DNA of 64,000 nt from Angiostrongylus vasorum (GCA_018806985.1 JADANN010000131.1:1-64000), one strand, 5' to 3'. Positions 45,105 to 56,959 are shown, numbered from the stretch's first letter. Notes: a model not told the origin generated them from the letters alone. Numbers and translations: made by a program.

Positions 45105-45585
45105 ACGACGCATTCAAACCGTCTTTTCATCTGTGATCGGCAAATTGGTATCAGACTTGTCTGGGATGGCATCCACATTGAATTTATTCAGAAATAAGAA
45201 ATGGATTAAGAGATAGGTCGCCCTAATTCATTGCACACTTGTACACGCTAGATTGGCATTCAATCACTTCTACGATTCAACGAATGGAGTCGAATGCATA
45301 GTACCTTCGTCAGGGGACTGATTAATGCAGAGTGTTTTGTCCTTCACCCTTTGCTGTCATTTCACAGAGCGTGCTAATGAGGTTGCCAGTAATGAGGGCA
45401 ATTCATGATGCGACTACTGGTCTTTCGTTGTTGATCATCATTATAGAGTTCCATAAAACATTTATTAGTATTAAATTGACTTCCCACTAGCCTAGTAGTG
45501 CACAGTTTCTGTGTTCCCGTATACAGTAATCGAAATTGCAGTGCTTACTGTATGGTTGAACTTTTGTCGATATCTAATGCAGTAA
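45105..45585 (+). repeat. Right copy of the duplication flanking Penelope-like element 3
   Basis: SINE1 body from ATCGGCAAATTGGTATCAGA (head lost) plus the same downstream flank as at 42800-43010, including CAATTCATGATGCGACTA and TGATCATCATTAT. Confidence 0.65.
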
Positions 45586-45961
45586 GTTAACAGGACGTTA
45601 GATTTAGTGAAACGACCAATGACATCCCCTAAAATATCCACTCCGAAACTCTACGATACATCCCAAACAAGTAGCTGAACTTCACGTGTACTTACGCAGC
45701 CAGAACATACATATCTTACCTAATCGCTCTGCTATTGATCCATTTAGCGTCTAATCGATCGAGTGCTGTCCACCGAATGTAGGCCATTGTCACTGACAGA
45801 TATAGAGAACCGGTATGTAATGCGATTGATGATGTGACATGCCCAATTAAAAACACCAGCCAGGAATAAGAATAGCTGAAAATAAGTAATAGAGTTCTAA
45901 AGTCTCCAGTGATCGAATACTTCGTTAAAAGCGAACGTGATTTTTTTGGGATATATATGTA

Positions 45962-46240
45962 TAAAGGATAAAAAAGCTCTCGGCTTTGATTAATTCCTTA
46001 GGGATGCGCTATGCATTCGGCTTCATTAAGCAATGTTTGGAGGTGATTGAATGCATATCTGGCCTTTACAATGAGTCGCAGTGGCCTACCGATGTATTGA
46101 ACCAGTGCTGTTATCCCACCAGACAAGCTGGTACTAATTTGCCGTCCCCCGAAGGGATGGATGGACAGCTTTATGGGCGAGGGGAGCGGTAATCGATCCC
46201 ATGTGTATTGCAGGGCGGCTCCGACCACTGCGCCACACAC
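45962..46240 (-). repeat. SINE1 copy next to (TA)n
   Basis: Plus strand begins GATAAAAAAGCTCTCGGC and ends CACTGCGCCACACACGTCAC, directly followed by a (TA)n tract (46246-46271). Well preserved, including the GACAAGCTGGTACTAATTTG phrase. Confidence 0.8.
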
Positions 46241-46245
46241 GTCAC

Positions 46246-46271
46246 ATATATATATATATATATATATATTC
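46246..46271. repeat. (TA)n microsatellite
   Basis: About 12 TA units abutting the 5' head of an antisense SINE1. Confidence 0.85.
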
Positions 46272-46495
46272 ACATATATATGCATTATCCACTTCGTCTC
46301 TAGAGAATGTTTATCATTACAGCGAAGAAGCTTATAATTATAAAAGGTTGAGGACACGGTTCATAAAAAACCGCACTGTTATTATAATCTATGTTTGACA
46401 TTATTTTAATAGGCTTAGCGGAAATTCATTCTATCCGCATAAATGCCAAGTAGTACAGCAGAAATCAATAATTATTCATACTAATGTTTAGGATG

Positions 46496-46785
46496 ATTGA
46501 GCGAAGTGGTTAGAAGTGAACTACAATACAAGCGTGATCGTTGGTTGGACCCGCGCTCCCCTAGTTTAACCATGCTCGAATTCCCCTCGGGCGCCCATAA
46601 ATTGACACTAGATTTATCTGAGAGGATAAACACTCCGTCTAGATAGATCGTCAGACCATGGTAAGTCATAATCTGGACCAAATGCTTTTCAAATGGTCTC
46701 TACGATGTTACGAATTGAGTTGAATACATGGCCCATTTTTGTCGCGAAGGTCGACGTCAAATGCTCTATCCTTCTATCTTTTATC
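46496..46785 (+). repeat. SINE1 copy, diverged
   Basis: TGAGCGAAGTGGTTAGAAGT head, GTTGGACCCGCGCTCC, CATAAATTGACACTAGATTT, then an ATGTTACGAATTGAGTTGAA segment and a TCTATCCTTC tail. Confidence 0.65.
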
Positions 46786-47092
46786 GTTAGAAGCTATATT
46801 TTTAGAAGAGAATGTTCTTTTTGCAGAGTACTAATGGTGCGTTTCTCGGTGTACCAGAGACCATTTGCAGCGAAAAAAAATTTTTATAAATAAGTCAACA
46901 TTCAGTTTAGAGTGAACCAGAACTAACAAGAATGGTTCCCTTAGAAGGCTTTTGCTTAGAAAAATTTCAACAGCCCAACTGAACGATAAAACCAATGACA
47001 AGACTGCGAAATTAAGGGCTTCATATAGCTCAACACATAATAGAATGTAAATTTGTGTAGATTTGATTCTACTAAATCCACTATAATAGCGA

Positions 47093-47372
47093 CACGTGTA
47101 GCGTAGTGGTCAGAGGCGCTCTGCAATATACATAGGTTCGATCCCACGCACCGGGCTCACCAAGCCTTCGATACCTCCGAGATCAACAAATTGGTACCAG
47201 ACCTGTCTGAGAGGATAGCAGCACTGGCTCGATACATCGGCAGACCACCGCGAGTTATTGCAAAGGCCAGATATGCATTCAATCACCTGTGCCGATGCTT
47301 AATGAAGTCGAATGTGTGGCGCATCCCTCAGGGATTGATCAACGCTGAGAGCTTTATCTTTGATCCTTTCGT
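47093..47372 (+). repeat. SINE1 copy, well preserved
   Basis: CGTGTAGCGTAGTGGTCAGA head, GGTTCGATCCCACGCACC B-box-like, ACAAATTGGTACCAGACCTG, TTAATGAAGTCGAATGTGTG, GGATTGATCAACGCTGAGAG. Confidence 0.85.
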
Positions 47373-47689
47373 TGACTCCGTAACAATTTGGGTAGAAATA
47401 CGCCTTCTTTCAAGCACGGTAAGTTAGAGTAAGTTTAAGTACGAGCTTCATTCAGCAACATCTGTAAATTTCTCCTTCTCTATTGTTTCATTTCAAAAAA
47501 ATTCATTTGTGCAGATCTAGTTTCTAGAAAATTGTTTTCCTATTTTCTAGATTCGTTTACAACCTATACTTCGGAAGACCAAGCGTGAAAATTGCTGCTG
47601 TCCTGGAAACTCAAATCGTAATACAAGGCAGCAATTTTCCCTTTATAACATCAACCCTACTGGCTATATTAAAGACAGAGGAACACCTT

Positions 47690-47910
47690 AGCTTGAAAAT
47701 CTCGGTCGTTCACGGGCTACTGAGCCTTCAATCTCTCCTGGCCAGCGAATAGATACAAGGCTTAACTCAGAAGACGAGAAACCGATTTGATTCACTGGTA
47801 GACTCCCGGAATTCACTCTATAGGCCAATATGCATCCAACTACCCATAAGATATTTAATAGCGACGGAGGAGTCAATGGTACACGCTTTATCCTTTATCC
47901 TTTGTGTTGA
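47690..47910 (+). repeat. SINE1-like 3' fragment, decayed
   Basis: CCAATATGCATCCAACTACC, GGAGGAGTCAATGG and a CTTTATCCTTTATCC tail suggest a very old SINE1 3' half. Confidence 0.4.
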
Positions 47911-49500
47911 CAAAATAACTATATTTGATATTTTAATAGTTCCCTGTCACCACTGAAAGCAGTCAACGAGCATGTGAGTCATGTAAGAGGTTGTTTGCTG
48001 CATTGCGAATTTCGCTCATAGATGTGTGGTTGGACGGAAGTTCCTTTTCTGCATGAGTGACCATGCGTTCTGTTGAAATGAACAACTTGCTGCGAAATGT
48101 TTTTCAAAATGCCTACAATGAAACGATGAAGCGGAACATTACTGTGTGAAGATAGAGTAGCATAAGCAATTCGAAGTCCATTCAGCCATCGTGTGTTATG
48201 TCAAAATTCATTTTTGATGGATGGCCGTAAAGCATGGACGTGGATATACATGCACCTGATGTAATCAAGAGTATGCCTCTTCAAATGCTAAAATTACTAA
48301 TCATGGACAGGCCAATAAGACGTTCTGGAATTGATCTTGCGAGTCTTTTTGTTTTCTCATAAGTCGATTAGTGCTCTGAATACTTCCTTAAAGACCGATT
48401 AGTACCATCGAAGTTGAACACCTCAGATCCTCTCAAAAACGCCATGAATTTCTCAACTTTCGTCTCTTTTCTCTCTTTTACCTAGAATCGCTTCTCATAT
48501 TAGTTTCACAAACTCCCGCTATTATCCACAGAGGCTATCGGGTTGGTGAATAAGTTCAATTGCGATTTGAGGATCTGTTATCCTTTCTTCTCATCGATAT
48601 ATCGAGGCTGGTCTACCGCCTCAGATTCTGTACAACCTTGACAGAGATGGTCTTTCTGTCTTTGTCAAAGACAGTCGCAAGTCCACGTGAGACGAAGGAA
48701 AGTTTATTTGGACTTGTTAACGGCGGGCAATTATTGCGACGGCAGAGAGTGCTACAACGAGTCAATGGACAGCTTGAGGACGATGTAAGGAAGCAAATCC
48801 GTCCTTGTTGTTGCTAAGCGAGAGTCCCTTCATTTAAGCTGCAAGTTACATTCTGTTTTTTCAATACATCTAGTTTTTGTAAGTAATTAACTCAATCTGT
48901 TGCATATTGATGCATACAATTCTTATCCTTTATGCATATTTTAGATTAGTCGTTGATGACATCACTGAAAATTCAGGACCAATCCCATGCCACTCACGCT
49001 GGCGTATAGAATTCCCTCGATGTCTGATTGTGTGCAAAAAATTTCATATGAGGAGATCGACTTCCACTTGAAGATTCTGAGAGCCTTAGGTCTATCAATT
49101 TCCACTGGGCTGGTGTTTTTCTTCTTGAGCAAGCTTTTCTTTCTTTCCAGGGCGCTCGTTGATCGGACTTCTTTCCGACGCTTTTAAGGTTAAATTTGGT
49201 TGGCAAACTTCATATAAGTTTTACCGTAATTCGCAACCATAGAACTTCTGGGAACCACACCAAGTGTCAAGTGACTGAGGGATAACTATGTAGAGGATGG
49301 CGATCCATAACAGAATCTGATGATGTATCTAAATTCTTAACAGCACTACCGATACACCACAGAACAATCTAAATGGCGTGAAGGGTTTAATCGATTCGCG
49401 ATGACATCGGTTTTTTTCATAACTGAGGATAGAGTTCAGATAATCATAGTGTTCGAGCACCTGGACATTTGACTGACTTCTATAAGAAAAGAGTTCATTC
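47911..49500. other. No confidently recognised feature
   Basis: Contains an 85-codon plus frame at 48560-48817 (FGLVNGGQLLRRQRVLQRV segment) with moderately protein-like composition but no recognised family or clear splice borders. Otherwise AT-rich, unassigned. Confidence 0.4.
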
Positions 49501-49505
49501 TGCTG

Positions 49506-49522
49506 CCCTAGGAATATATATC

Positions 49523-49572
<50 letters not shown>

Positions 49573-49577
49573 AAATA
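49506..49577. repeat. (TA)n microsatellite, 3' side of SINE1
   Basis: Interrupted TA tract ending just before the SINE1 tail at 49583. Its partner tract lies on the other side of the same SINE, at 49834. Confidence 0.85.
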
Positions 49578-49582
49578 ATATA

Positions 49583-49832
49583 CAGAGCTAAAAAGGAAAA
49601 AAGCTCTCGGCATTGATCAATCTTTGAAAGATGCGTCATGCAATGCATATCTGGCCTTTACAATGACTCGTGGTAGCCTACCGATGTATGAAGCCAGTGC
49701 TGCCACCCTCTCGGAGAAGTATGGTACCAATTCGCCGACCCCCAGCGGCATGGAGGACTTGGTGAGCTTGGGGTGTGGGGATCGACCCCATTTGTATTGC
49801 ATGGCGCCTTCTACCACTGTGCTACACGCACT

Positions 49833-49837
<5 letters not shown>
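49583..49837 (-). repeat. SINE1 copy inserted between (TA)n tracts
   Basis: Plus strand from AAAAGCTCTCGGCATTGATC to CTGTGCTACACGCACTCC. Both ends touch TA tracts, so it probably inserted into a TA microsatellite and duplicated it. Confidence 0.8.

Positions 49838-49894
<57 letters not shown>
49834..49894. repeat. (TA)n microsatellite, 5' side of SINE1
   Basis: About 28 TA units directly adjoining the SINE1 head. Confidence 0.85.
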
Positions 49895-49896
<2 letters not shown>

Positions 49897-50044
49897 AATG
49901 TATGTATATACAGTCTAATACGACATAGTAATATGCTACAAATGATGAACATAATGTAGCAATGCAACTATACAACGTAAAAAAATATATGATAATTTAA
50001 TGTTATAATAGATAACAATATGACGACATAGTACAGTATACTTA

Positions 50045-50432
50045 CTTATTTGATACTTAAACGGCCCGTCCGCAATGGTTGTGCGGGCCCCAGCATAATC
50101 ACCATTTTCGGAGATTTGCTCGTTAAGCCATTGTGGTTCCCTGGAATCCCGAGGTCAGCCTTGCCAAAGTCTGCCTCAGGTCGTCACCACCACAGGCATT
50201 CGCATCCCATGTGGATCAGAGGAAGATTTACCGCCATACGACTTTGATACCAGGACGGTGGTGGATCCTGGTGTTGGTTTACTCTTAGGGTAGGCTTTTT
50301 GATGGAAACGCCGAACTCCTTCTCAGCTCGGGAGACCCTGCTGGGGGACGAATCCCCTCGCTGTACATCGCAGTTCGACACCAAGAACACCTCCCACCCA
50401 CGACGAGGCGGTAAACCGTTGGGAGGTAGTAA
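50045..50432 (+). repeat. Repeat B, full-length copy
   Basis: From TTTGATACTTAAACGGCCCG to GACGAGGCGGTAAACCGTTG, with GTGCGGGCCCCAGCATAATC and ACGGTGGTGGATCCTGGTGT. Confidence 0.85.
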
Positions 50433-50692
50433 ACACCACAATATGATGTAATAAATATATGTGTGTATTACATTAAGGAATATCATTCCGTCCTGTTGGA
50501 CAGCACTCTACTAGTTCAATCACTTCGTTGCTTGAGAGACGAGCCTCCTCTACAATAAGACGAAAAGAAAACGATTTATGAACTTGAAGAAACCAGAATT
50601 TCATCTTGGTAGAGTATGAAGATTTGTATCTTCCTCCGAACGAAGTACAGATATGAATGGTTTGTTTCTCAACTTAAAAAGTTCACCATAAA

Positions 50693-50990
50693 AGCTTAGA
50701 TAAAAGGATAAAGGGCAAAAGTTTAGGCGTTCATCAACCCCCGAGAGATGCGCAGTGCACTCGACTTCATCACCGTCACAGGCAATGAAATATGTATCTA
50801 GCCTATACAATGACCTGCGGTTTCCCTATCGAGGTATCAACGCTGTGCTGCTAACCTCGCAGACAAGTCCGGTATGAATTTCCCAACACTAAAGAAACGG
50901 GAGACTTTTTGAAAGCGGAGCACGAGATTGAACCTGTGAGCACGTGTGTATTGCTTAGCATCTCTAACGCTGAGCTGCACGCATTCCAAG
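50693..50990 (-). repeat. SINE1 copy, antisense
   Basis: Plus strand AAAGGATAAAGGGCAAAAG, GTTCATCAACCCCCGAGAG, CTCGCAGACAAGTCCGGTAT, then GAGCACGTGTGTATTGC and the head complement. Confidence 0.7.
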
Positions 50991-51867
50991 AATTTAGATA
51001 TATTGGTTTAAAGTTGGAAGCAGAAGTGATTTTTGAGTCATTTATAGGCCATATATGGCCCACACGGTTCATAATGCGCTAGAGAAATGGTAAATCTGTC
51101 ATTCTTACCCAACTACACCGGTTGTATTGTCGAATATTCTAAATCGAAGTATGTAGACTAGATAAGACGACATCGTTAAGGTATCACATACGGCCATCGC
51201 ACAAAGTAGAGCGTTAATGATGTAGGTACGCATCGATCGGTGACTAAAATAGCAAAAAAACCTTTGTAAAAGCCAAAAACGACGGGTTTAGTATCATCTA
51301 TGAACATAGTAGAGTACGATGCAGCAGTTCCATGATATGGTGAGCTTACCTTAACACAAAAAAGTGTAGAACGTTAAGGATGATACCAACTATGCACACC
51401 ATTAAGCACACATATTGATGGATTTGTGTGTAGATTCTGAAAGAAAATCATGGATGATTGGAGAAACAAATTCCATAATCCAATAGCTGATGATCAACCT
51501 GTTATCAGTTGGCGAGACTTTCCCCACTTATGATTTCTCTGCAGTCATCGGCCGATATCGCGCCATTAATACAATGCTAACAAAACTTGCCGCGTTATAA
51601 TCACCTTCTCTCATAAAAAAAGAGCTCTTTCATTGAGTTTCTAATTAATACATATGCTAGTACGGTATTAACACACGCGATGAGGGGACACAGTTGCCGG
51701 AACGAGTTCCTTTCAAATCATAGTGGGTGCGGTAATAAATTAGGTTTCTTGGCGTATTGGCCCATATTTTCAAGAAGATTAATGGTAGCAATATGAACAT
51801 TTTGGTCTGACTTGTAGTAATTCCCACGACCGACTTTCTATCACCGACTGTTTGCTCAACAAGAAAA

Positions 51868-52140
51868 ATGGCGCATGTGGAAGTGTTTTGGAGGCGCCCT
51901 GCAACACACACGTGGAATCAATCCCCGAGCCCATGGCCCACCAAGCCTTCCATCCCAGGTTGACAAACTAGTACCAGACTTGTCTGGGAGGATAGCAGCA
52001 CTGGGTCGATACATCGGTAGGCCACCGCGAGTCATTGTACAGGCCAGATATGCCTTCAATCACCTCGAATGGTACTTAATGAAGTCGGATGCATGGCGCA
52101 TCCCTCAGGGATTGATCAACGCCGACAGCTTTATCGTTTA
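51868..52140 (+). repeat. SINE1 copy, head-truncated
   Basis: GGAGGCGCCCTGCAACACAC, CTAGTACCAGACTTGTCTGG, GGGTCGATACATCGGTAGG and GGGATTGATCAACGCCGACA match the body well. The head before GGAGGCGCC is replaced. Confidence 0.8.
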
Positions 52141-52509
52141 GAGGTTTTTGCTCAACAAGAATATCGAGAACTATTTGGTCTGACTATTGTAAATGGACTC
52201 TCAGTTAACCTCGGTTTGGATCAATAAATATAGTTTGAATCACTACCATAAATCTTAGGAAATGCCTAATTATTTTACTCCGAGCATTTAATAAACTAGA
52301 ACCTCTTGAGGTATAACGTTTTACTCGCTGATTACTCTTTTTGTTCATGGTAGGGTATTGTGTGAAAAACAACCGAAATTAGGTTGAGATATTTCTGGAG
52401 TTAGTAGTTAGATATCTGGATATAGTTATATTAGATGTAGAATCTCTTTCTTACTCTCTGAATGCCACCAAACGTTCGAAGAACTCAATAGTAGCGTTAT
52501 CCTGCAGAT

Positions 52510-52640
52510 TGAATAATGGGGGGATCATCACGACATTGGAGCATATCTAAATGCGGAATGGTGGATCATCACGACATTACACCATACAGAAATAAATACT
52601 GGTCGATGCACGCGACATTTCAGCATATCTAAACACCATA
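52510..52640. repeat. Short tandem duplication
   Basis: GGATCATCACGACATT occurs twice about 49 bp apart and GCATATCTAAA recurs nearby, giving two to three imperfect units. Confidence 0.55.
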
Positions 52641-53469
52641 TAGGAATCTAAGACGTAGAAGTTAACGTAGAATGCGATTATAGTAAGCGAACACCATGTA
52701 GTGAAGATGTTTCGTATAGCGACCGATGAGGATTTGAACAAAATGAGTAAAAGGTCGCACAAAGAACGGCGAAATTCTCCGTTGATAGGATGGATGGACG
52801 GAGGATTGTTGAGACCAAGGCGTCAACACTATCGCTATTGGTTAACGCGTTTAAGTTCACATATACTTTTGTGGTCAAAAAGAAACAACACTGCCGCTGA
52901 AACATCAATTTCAAAAGTCATCAAAAACACGACTCACATCGCCTTAGGCCGTCCCCACACAAGCTTAATTTTTGCCGCTTCAACCGCCCATATAAATCTT
53001 CATTAAAAAAATGAAGGAAAAGAGGAACTATAAATAGAATGTTTAGAAAAAGTCGGCCAGATACTAGTATTGAAGTTCTCTTTAGGTAATAATGCATGTT
53101 GAATCATTCGGTCGGCTTGTATCACCTCAAGTCCCGTTCAGTAGTGCGAATAGCGCAAGCGCAACGGCAACGTCTTCATGGCATGATGGAGTTTCTTAGC
53201 TCACTGAGTTTTCTTGAAAAACATGAAGTATCGCATTTCTCCTACGAGGTTAACTTCAATCGTTCTACCGAAGCGTATCTATGGATGGTTCACCGAGGCT
53301 TCGCGATACAGAACTGAATATACTTACTAGCAAGCTTTATCTGCTCTTTCGTGGTAGGAATGAGGGTGGCCTGCTGGTTACTGCCCTCCATCTTCTATGT
53401 GATCTTCGTTGTATGTTTCGGTGGAACAGTATCAGGGAATACCCACTGTTGCATATATACAGATTGGAT

Positions 53470-53740
53470 AACAAGATAAAGTGTTCGGCTTTGATCAGCC
53501 TGTTCGAGATGCGCCATGAATTCGACATAATCAGGCATCGTAGAAGTGATTTAATGCATATTTAGCCTAAACGATGGCTTGCCAAGCCTACGGATGTATA
53601 AAGTCAGTGTTTTTTCTTCCAAAACAAATCTCGGCCAATTTACTAACACCACAGAGATAGAGGGTTTGGTTAACTAGGGATCTGGGATTGAACCAGAGAC
53701 CACGAGTGCGTTGCAGCATACCCGTAACCGCTGCATGTAA
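53470..53740 (-). repeat. SINE1 copy, antisense, diverged
   Basis: Plus strand AAGTGTTCGGCTTTGATCAG, GAGATGCGCCATGAATTCGA, then GGATTGAACCAGAGACCACG near the head complement. Confidence 0.65.
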
Positions 53741-53954
53741 TAATGTATACAGAAGGTGGAAGAAAATTATAAGCAGCAAAGACAGGAAGGCTTTTCCTGA
53801 ATCTGCATGTCTCTTGGCAAAAGTACAAAGTCGACAGCGCCTCACTCCTTAGCTGTCAATGGTAAGACTGGAGATTCGGAAAGTGAGGAATAAACCCATG
53901 GCTTCCGTGACTCCTCATCGTAAAACACGCTTCATTTTCATAAAGAACTAAATA

Positions 53955-54112
53955 GTAGAAATTTCAATGATGCTGAGATATTTGCAAAACTCAGAACCGC
54001 AAGTGTATACTGTGGGGAACGAACGCGCTATTGTCCTTTCCGGAGAGTAACGCGTTCACCACCACATGATGCGGGTCGTTCGTTTCGCCTGTCTCTCAAC
54101 TAGCACGGAGCT
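53955..54112 (-). repeat. SINE2 copy, antisense
   Basis: Plus strand CAATGATGCTGAGATATTTG, CTTTCCGGAGAGTAACGCG, CGTTTCGCCTGTCTCTCAAC; complement of the 34.8-kb copy. Confidence 0.75.
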
Positions 54113-54594
54113 TTTACTTCGTTTAACTTTATAAGGAGATGGAAGAACTGATATGTTTGTAACATGGAGGAAAAAAACAATGCAAGAGAGAAGCATGCTT
54201 GTTTATTGGCTATAATGCGAACATTTGTGTTATGACAAAATCTACAAGCTAAATGTATTCGTTTACAAAATTGCCCCAAACTAAAACTAAGACTACTCAA
54301 GTAATGCTTCTACGAACTAAAGAGGATGGGATGGCCAGAAATGAACGGCACGAATCCTCTTGGCAATTAATTGATATCTCATTGTTTTGCATTTTATCGC
54401 CTTATAAGTGCAGAGGAAAAAAGACGGAAAAGGATTAGGATTTGCTCAACAAGAATACGAAGGAAAAGGATTAATCTATAAGTGTTGCTTAGCAGCAAAT
54501 CAACAAAATTAAAAGATGGAAGAACCATCTTCTGAAAGGTTAGACCGTGTAGAACATTAAGACAACACAGCACACATTCCAATTTTTGCATTTT

Positions 54595-55080
54595 TTCCAG
54601 TTGATACGAAAAGGTTTATGTGAGATCCTCCAAAGGAGTGTGCAATTGTACGGCATCACGAGCATGGTGCTAGTTCGATTCCGCTCCGCGCCAACCAAGC
54701 CTTTCATCCCTCTGGAGTCAGGGAAATTGGCATTGTCTGGACTTGTCTGGGGAAAAAAAAATTACTCTCTGCAATCCAGTTGGGAAGGCTCCAGCCCGAC
54801 TATCTCAGGACTCCAGGAAGAACCGACTCGACCAGCATTCTACGACATTCAAAATGAAATGGAAATCCTCAAGCAGCAACCGAAGCCACACGTAAAAGTT
54901 GGAAGATCTTCGTGGACAGTGGATGCGAGGAAACGAATCGAATGTGAGAAGTGCCACACAATAGACGTGAAGACGGATCAAATAAAAATAAAATTGTACG
55001 GCAATCGTTATGAGGACAGCAGAGCACGTCGATTGGAAGGAATACCTCTTACTGAATGTTATCACAGATTTTTAGTATGA
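54595..55080 (+). repeat. SINE3 copy, sense
   Basis: The head resembles SINE1 (GGTTCGATTCC-like TAGTTCGATTCCGC, then CAGGGAAATTGGCA) but switches to a different body: TGCAATCCAGTTGGGAAGG, ATCTCAGGACTCCAGGAAGA, GAAACGAATCGAATGTGAG. A 164-codon frame crosses it; the antisense copy at 20.8 kb does not keep that frame, so I treat it as non-coding. Confidence 0.6.
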
Positions 55081-55164
55081 TACATTTGTAGTCATTTTAC
55101 AGCGATAACGAATCCAGTCTATATCGACAGAAGGTGGAAGAAGCGAACTTGTTTCATTGTTGCA

Positions 55165-55415
55165 TCATTACTCTGCACTGGTTAGAAGTGCCCTGCAATG
55201 CACACATGGTCTTTGGTTCGATCCCGCGTTGAGGCGAATCACCTCTCTAAACAGTCGGTAAATTGGTGCCAGACTCGTATGGGAGGATAAAAAGCATCGA
55301 CATGGTACATCTACAGCCTCCAGAAGTCACGCTATAAGCCACATGTGCATTCATTCACCACTACTACAGTATAAATGGAGTACGCTCCACACCTAAGAGA
55401 TTAATAATTATCGAA
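55165..55415 (+). repeat. SINE1 copy, diverged
   Basis: ACTCTGCACTGGTTAGAAGT head, TTGGTTCGATCCCGCG B-box-like, GTAAATTGGTGCCAGACTCG body. Confidence 0.65.
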
Positions 55416-56039
55416 CGCTCCATTTATTTTTAGTTAATCTCCTTTCAAGTTTAATCTTCTTCATTCACTAACTCCTAAGCTGACATATACTTAATAATGC
55501 TTAATATATGGTTGCAGTGGAAATTTAGTGAAGAACATGAACGAAGTGCAAAAGGACGATAAGCTCTTTCGGCCCGAATAAGAGGAGAATGTTGTCCTCT
55601 AGAGCCGCTCAAATTCTATAAACTACTTATTTCTCAACAATTTAGTTGGCAAAAAATAAAGCGCACTAGAGTCGTAATTAATTGGTCACCGTAGGCAAAG
55701 CCGTACAAAACTACTGAACTAATCATCACCGTGGTAAGGCAGAACTACTTTATTCTTACGACGAAACTAATTAACACTTAAGGACGAATTTTTTATGTAT
55801 TTTTCTTCAAGGCTCCGTTCACAAATACGGAGAACATTTTCAAGAACAGCGTTAATTAAAAGGATATGGACAGCAAACATATATTTAACTTCTGGCACCT
55901 CCTACGTATTTTGTAATAATACTTGGCACTAAGAAAGCTCTGAGGTGAAAATGATTCTCTGACGAGAAATAAAAGATTTGCTATGAGTAATGTACTTATA
56001 TTTATTCTTTCATTGATAAGCTAACACGACGTTGATAAA

Positions 56040-56215
56040 AAAAGACTTATTCGGCTGAGGTTTCGACGTCTTCTTTATCCTCAGAGCTGATGATCCAAGT
56101 CGATGTCCACAGAGATCCATGTCCACACTATGGATATCGACTTGGATCATCGGTTCTGAGGATAAAGAAGACGTCGAAACCTCAGCCGAATAAATGTTTT
56201 TTGTCAACTTCTTGA
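56040..56215. repeat. Near-perfect inverted repeat with hammerhead-like sequence on both arms
   Basis: Arms 56047-56108 and about 56131-56193 are inverse complements over about 62 bp with roughly three mismatches; similarity continues outward (GTTGATAAAAAAAG against TTTTTTGTCAAC). Each arm reads CTGAGGA ... GAAACCTCAGCC on its own strand. Flanked by AACACGACG and CTTGATGG. A related, decayed unit lies at 59030-59190. Confidence 0.75.
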
Positions 56216-56479
56216 TGGCTTATCAATGAAAAAATATATATTGATTTGTCAGGCCGAGATTAAAGAAAGGTCAGCTTTTGAAATGTTTTTTAAAGTTGAT
56301 TGTCTCCACAGCACTAACCACGAATAATTCGAAAGAGCGATTTTCGCTTAATTTCGACATGCATATTCAACGATGACTTACGAACTGTTCTTATTTAAGG
56401 TAGCACGAGGTTGGAATCTCTTTTTTTTCAGATACTTTGGTGGTACGTTTCCATGATTTCACCTTCCTCAGAGTCTTGG

Positions 56480-56868
56480 CGTACTGTACTTGGATACATG
56501 GATGGCCAGTCCTCACTGGTTGTTCGAGCCCCAGCATAATTTCCACTTTTTCGAAATTTTGCTGGCTTAACTATTGTGGTTCCTTGGAGTGCGGAGGTCA
56601 GTCTAGCCAAAGTCTGCCCTAGGTCGTCATCACCACAGGCAATCGCCACACTTGTGGATTAGAGGGAGATTTGCAACCACGCAATTAATTTGATACCGGG
56701 ATGGCGGTGGATCCTGCTATTGGTTCACTATTTGCTGGGCTCCATGATGAAAACGCCGGGCTCCTCACCTTGGGAGACTTTGCTGGGACAATGAATCCCC
56801 CTGCTATACGTCGTAGCCCGACACCCATGAACACCTCCCAGTCACGATGAGCCGGTAAACTGTTGGGT
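56480..56868 (+). repeat. Repeat B, full-length copy
   Basis: From TTGGATACATGGATGGCCAG to CACGATGAGCCGGTAAACTG. It immediately precedes an RTE fragment. Confidence 0.8.
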
Positions 56869-56959
56869 GGAGGCGTACTATACCAAACCATATTTAATAT
56901 TCGGTTGACGTTTCCTAATTCAAACAAGAATCTTAGTAAGATTCTAAATCTAATTTCAA

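Noticed and set aside
49617..49967. Open frames of about 110 codons rich in YIYIYI
   Set aside because: Translations of the (TA)n microsatellite and adjacent SINE1; the same happens at 60.0-60.3 and 62.5-62.8 kb.
53096..53565. Two overlapping plus frames (KSRSVVRIAQAQRQRLHGMM...)
   Set aside because: Composition looks somewhat protein-like, but I saw no splice logic and no family; partly overlaps an antisense SINE1.
54586..55080. 164-codon frame, one of the longest in the window
   Set aside because: Coincides with a SINE3 copy; the same sequence at 20.8 and 61.5 kb lacks the frame.
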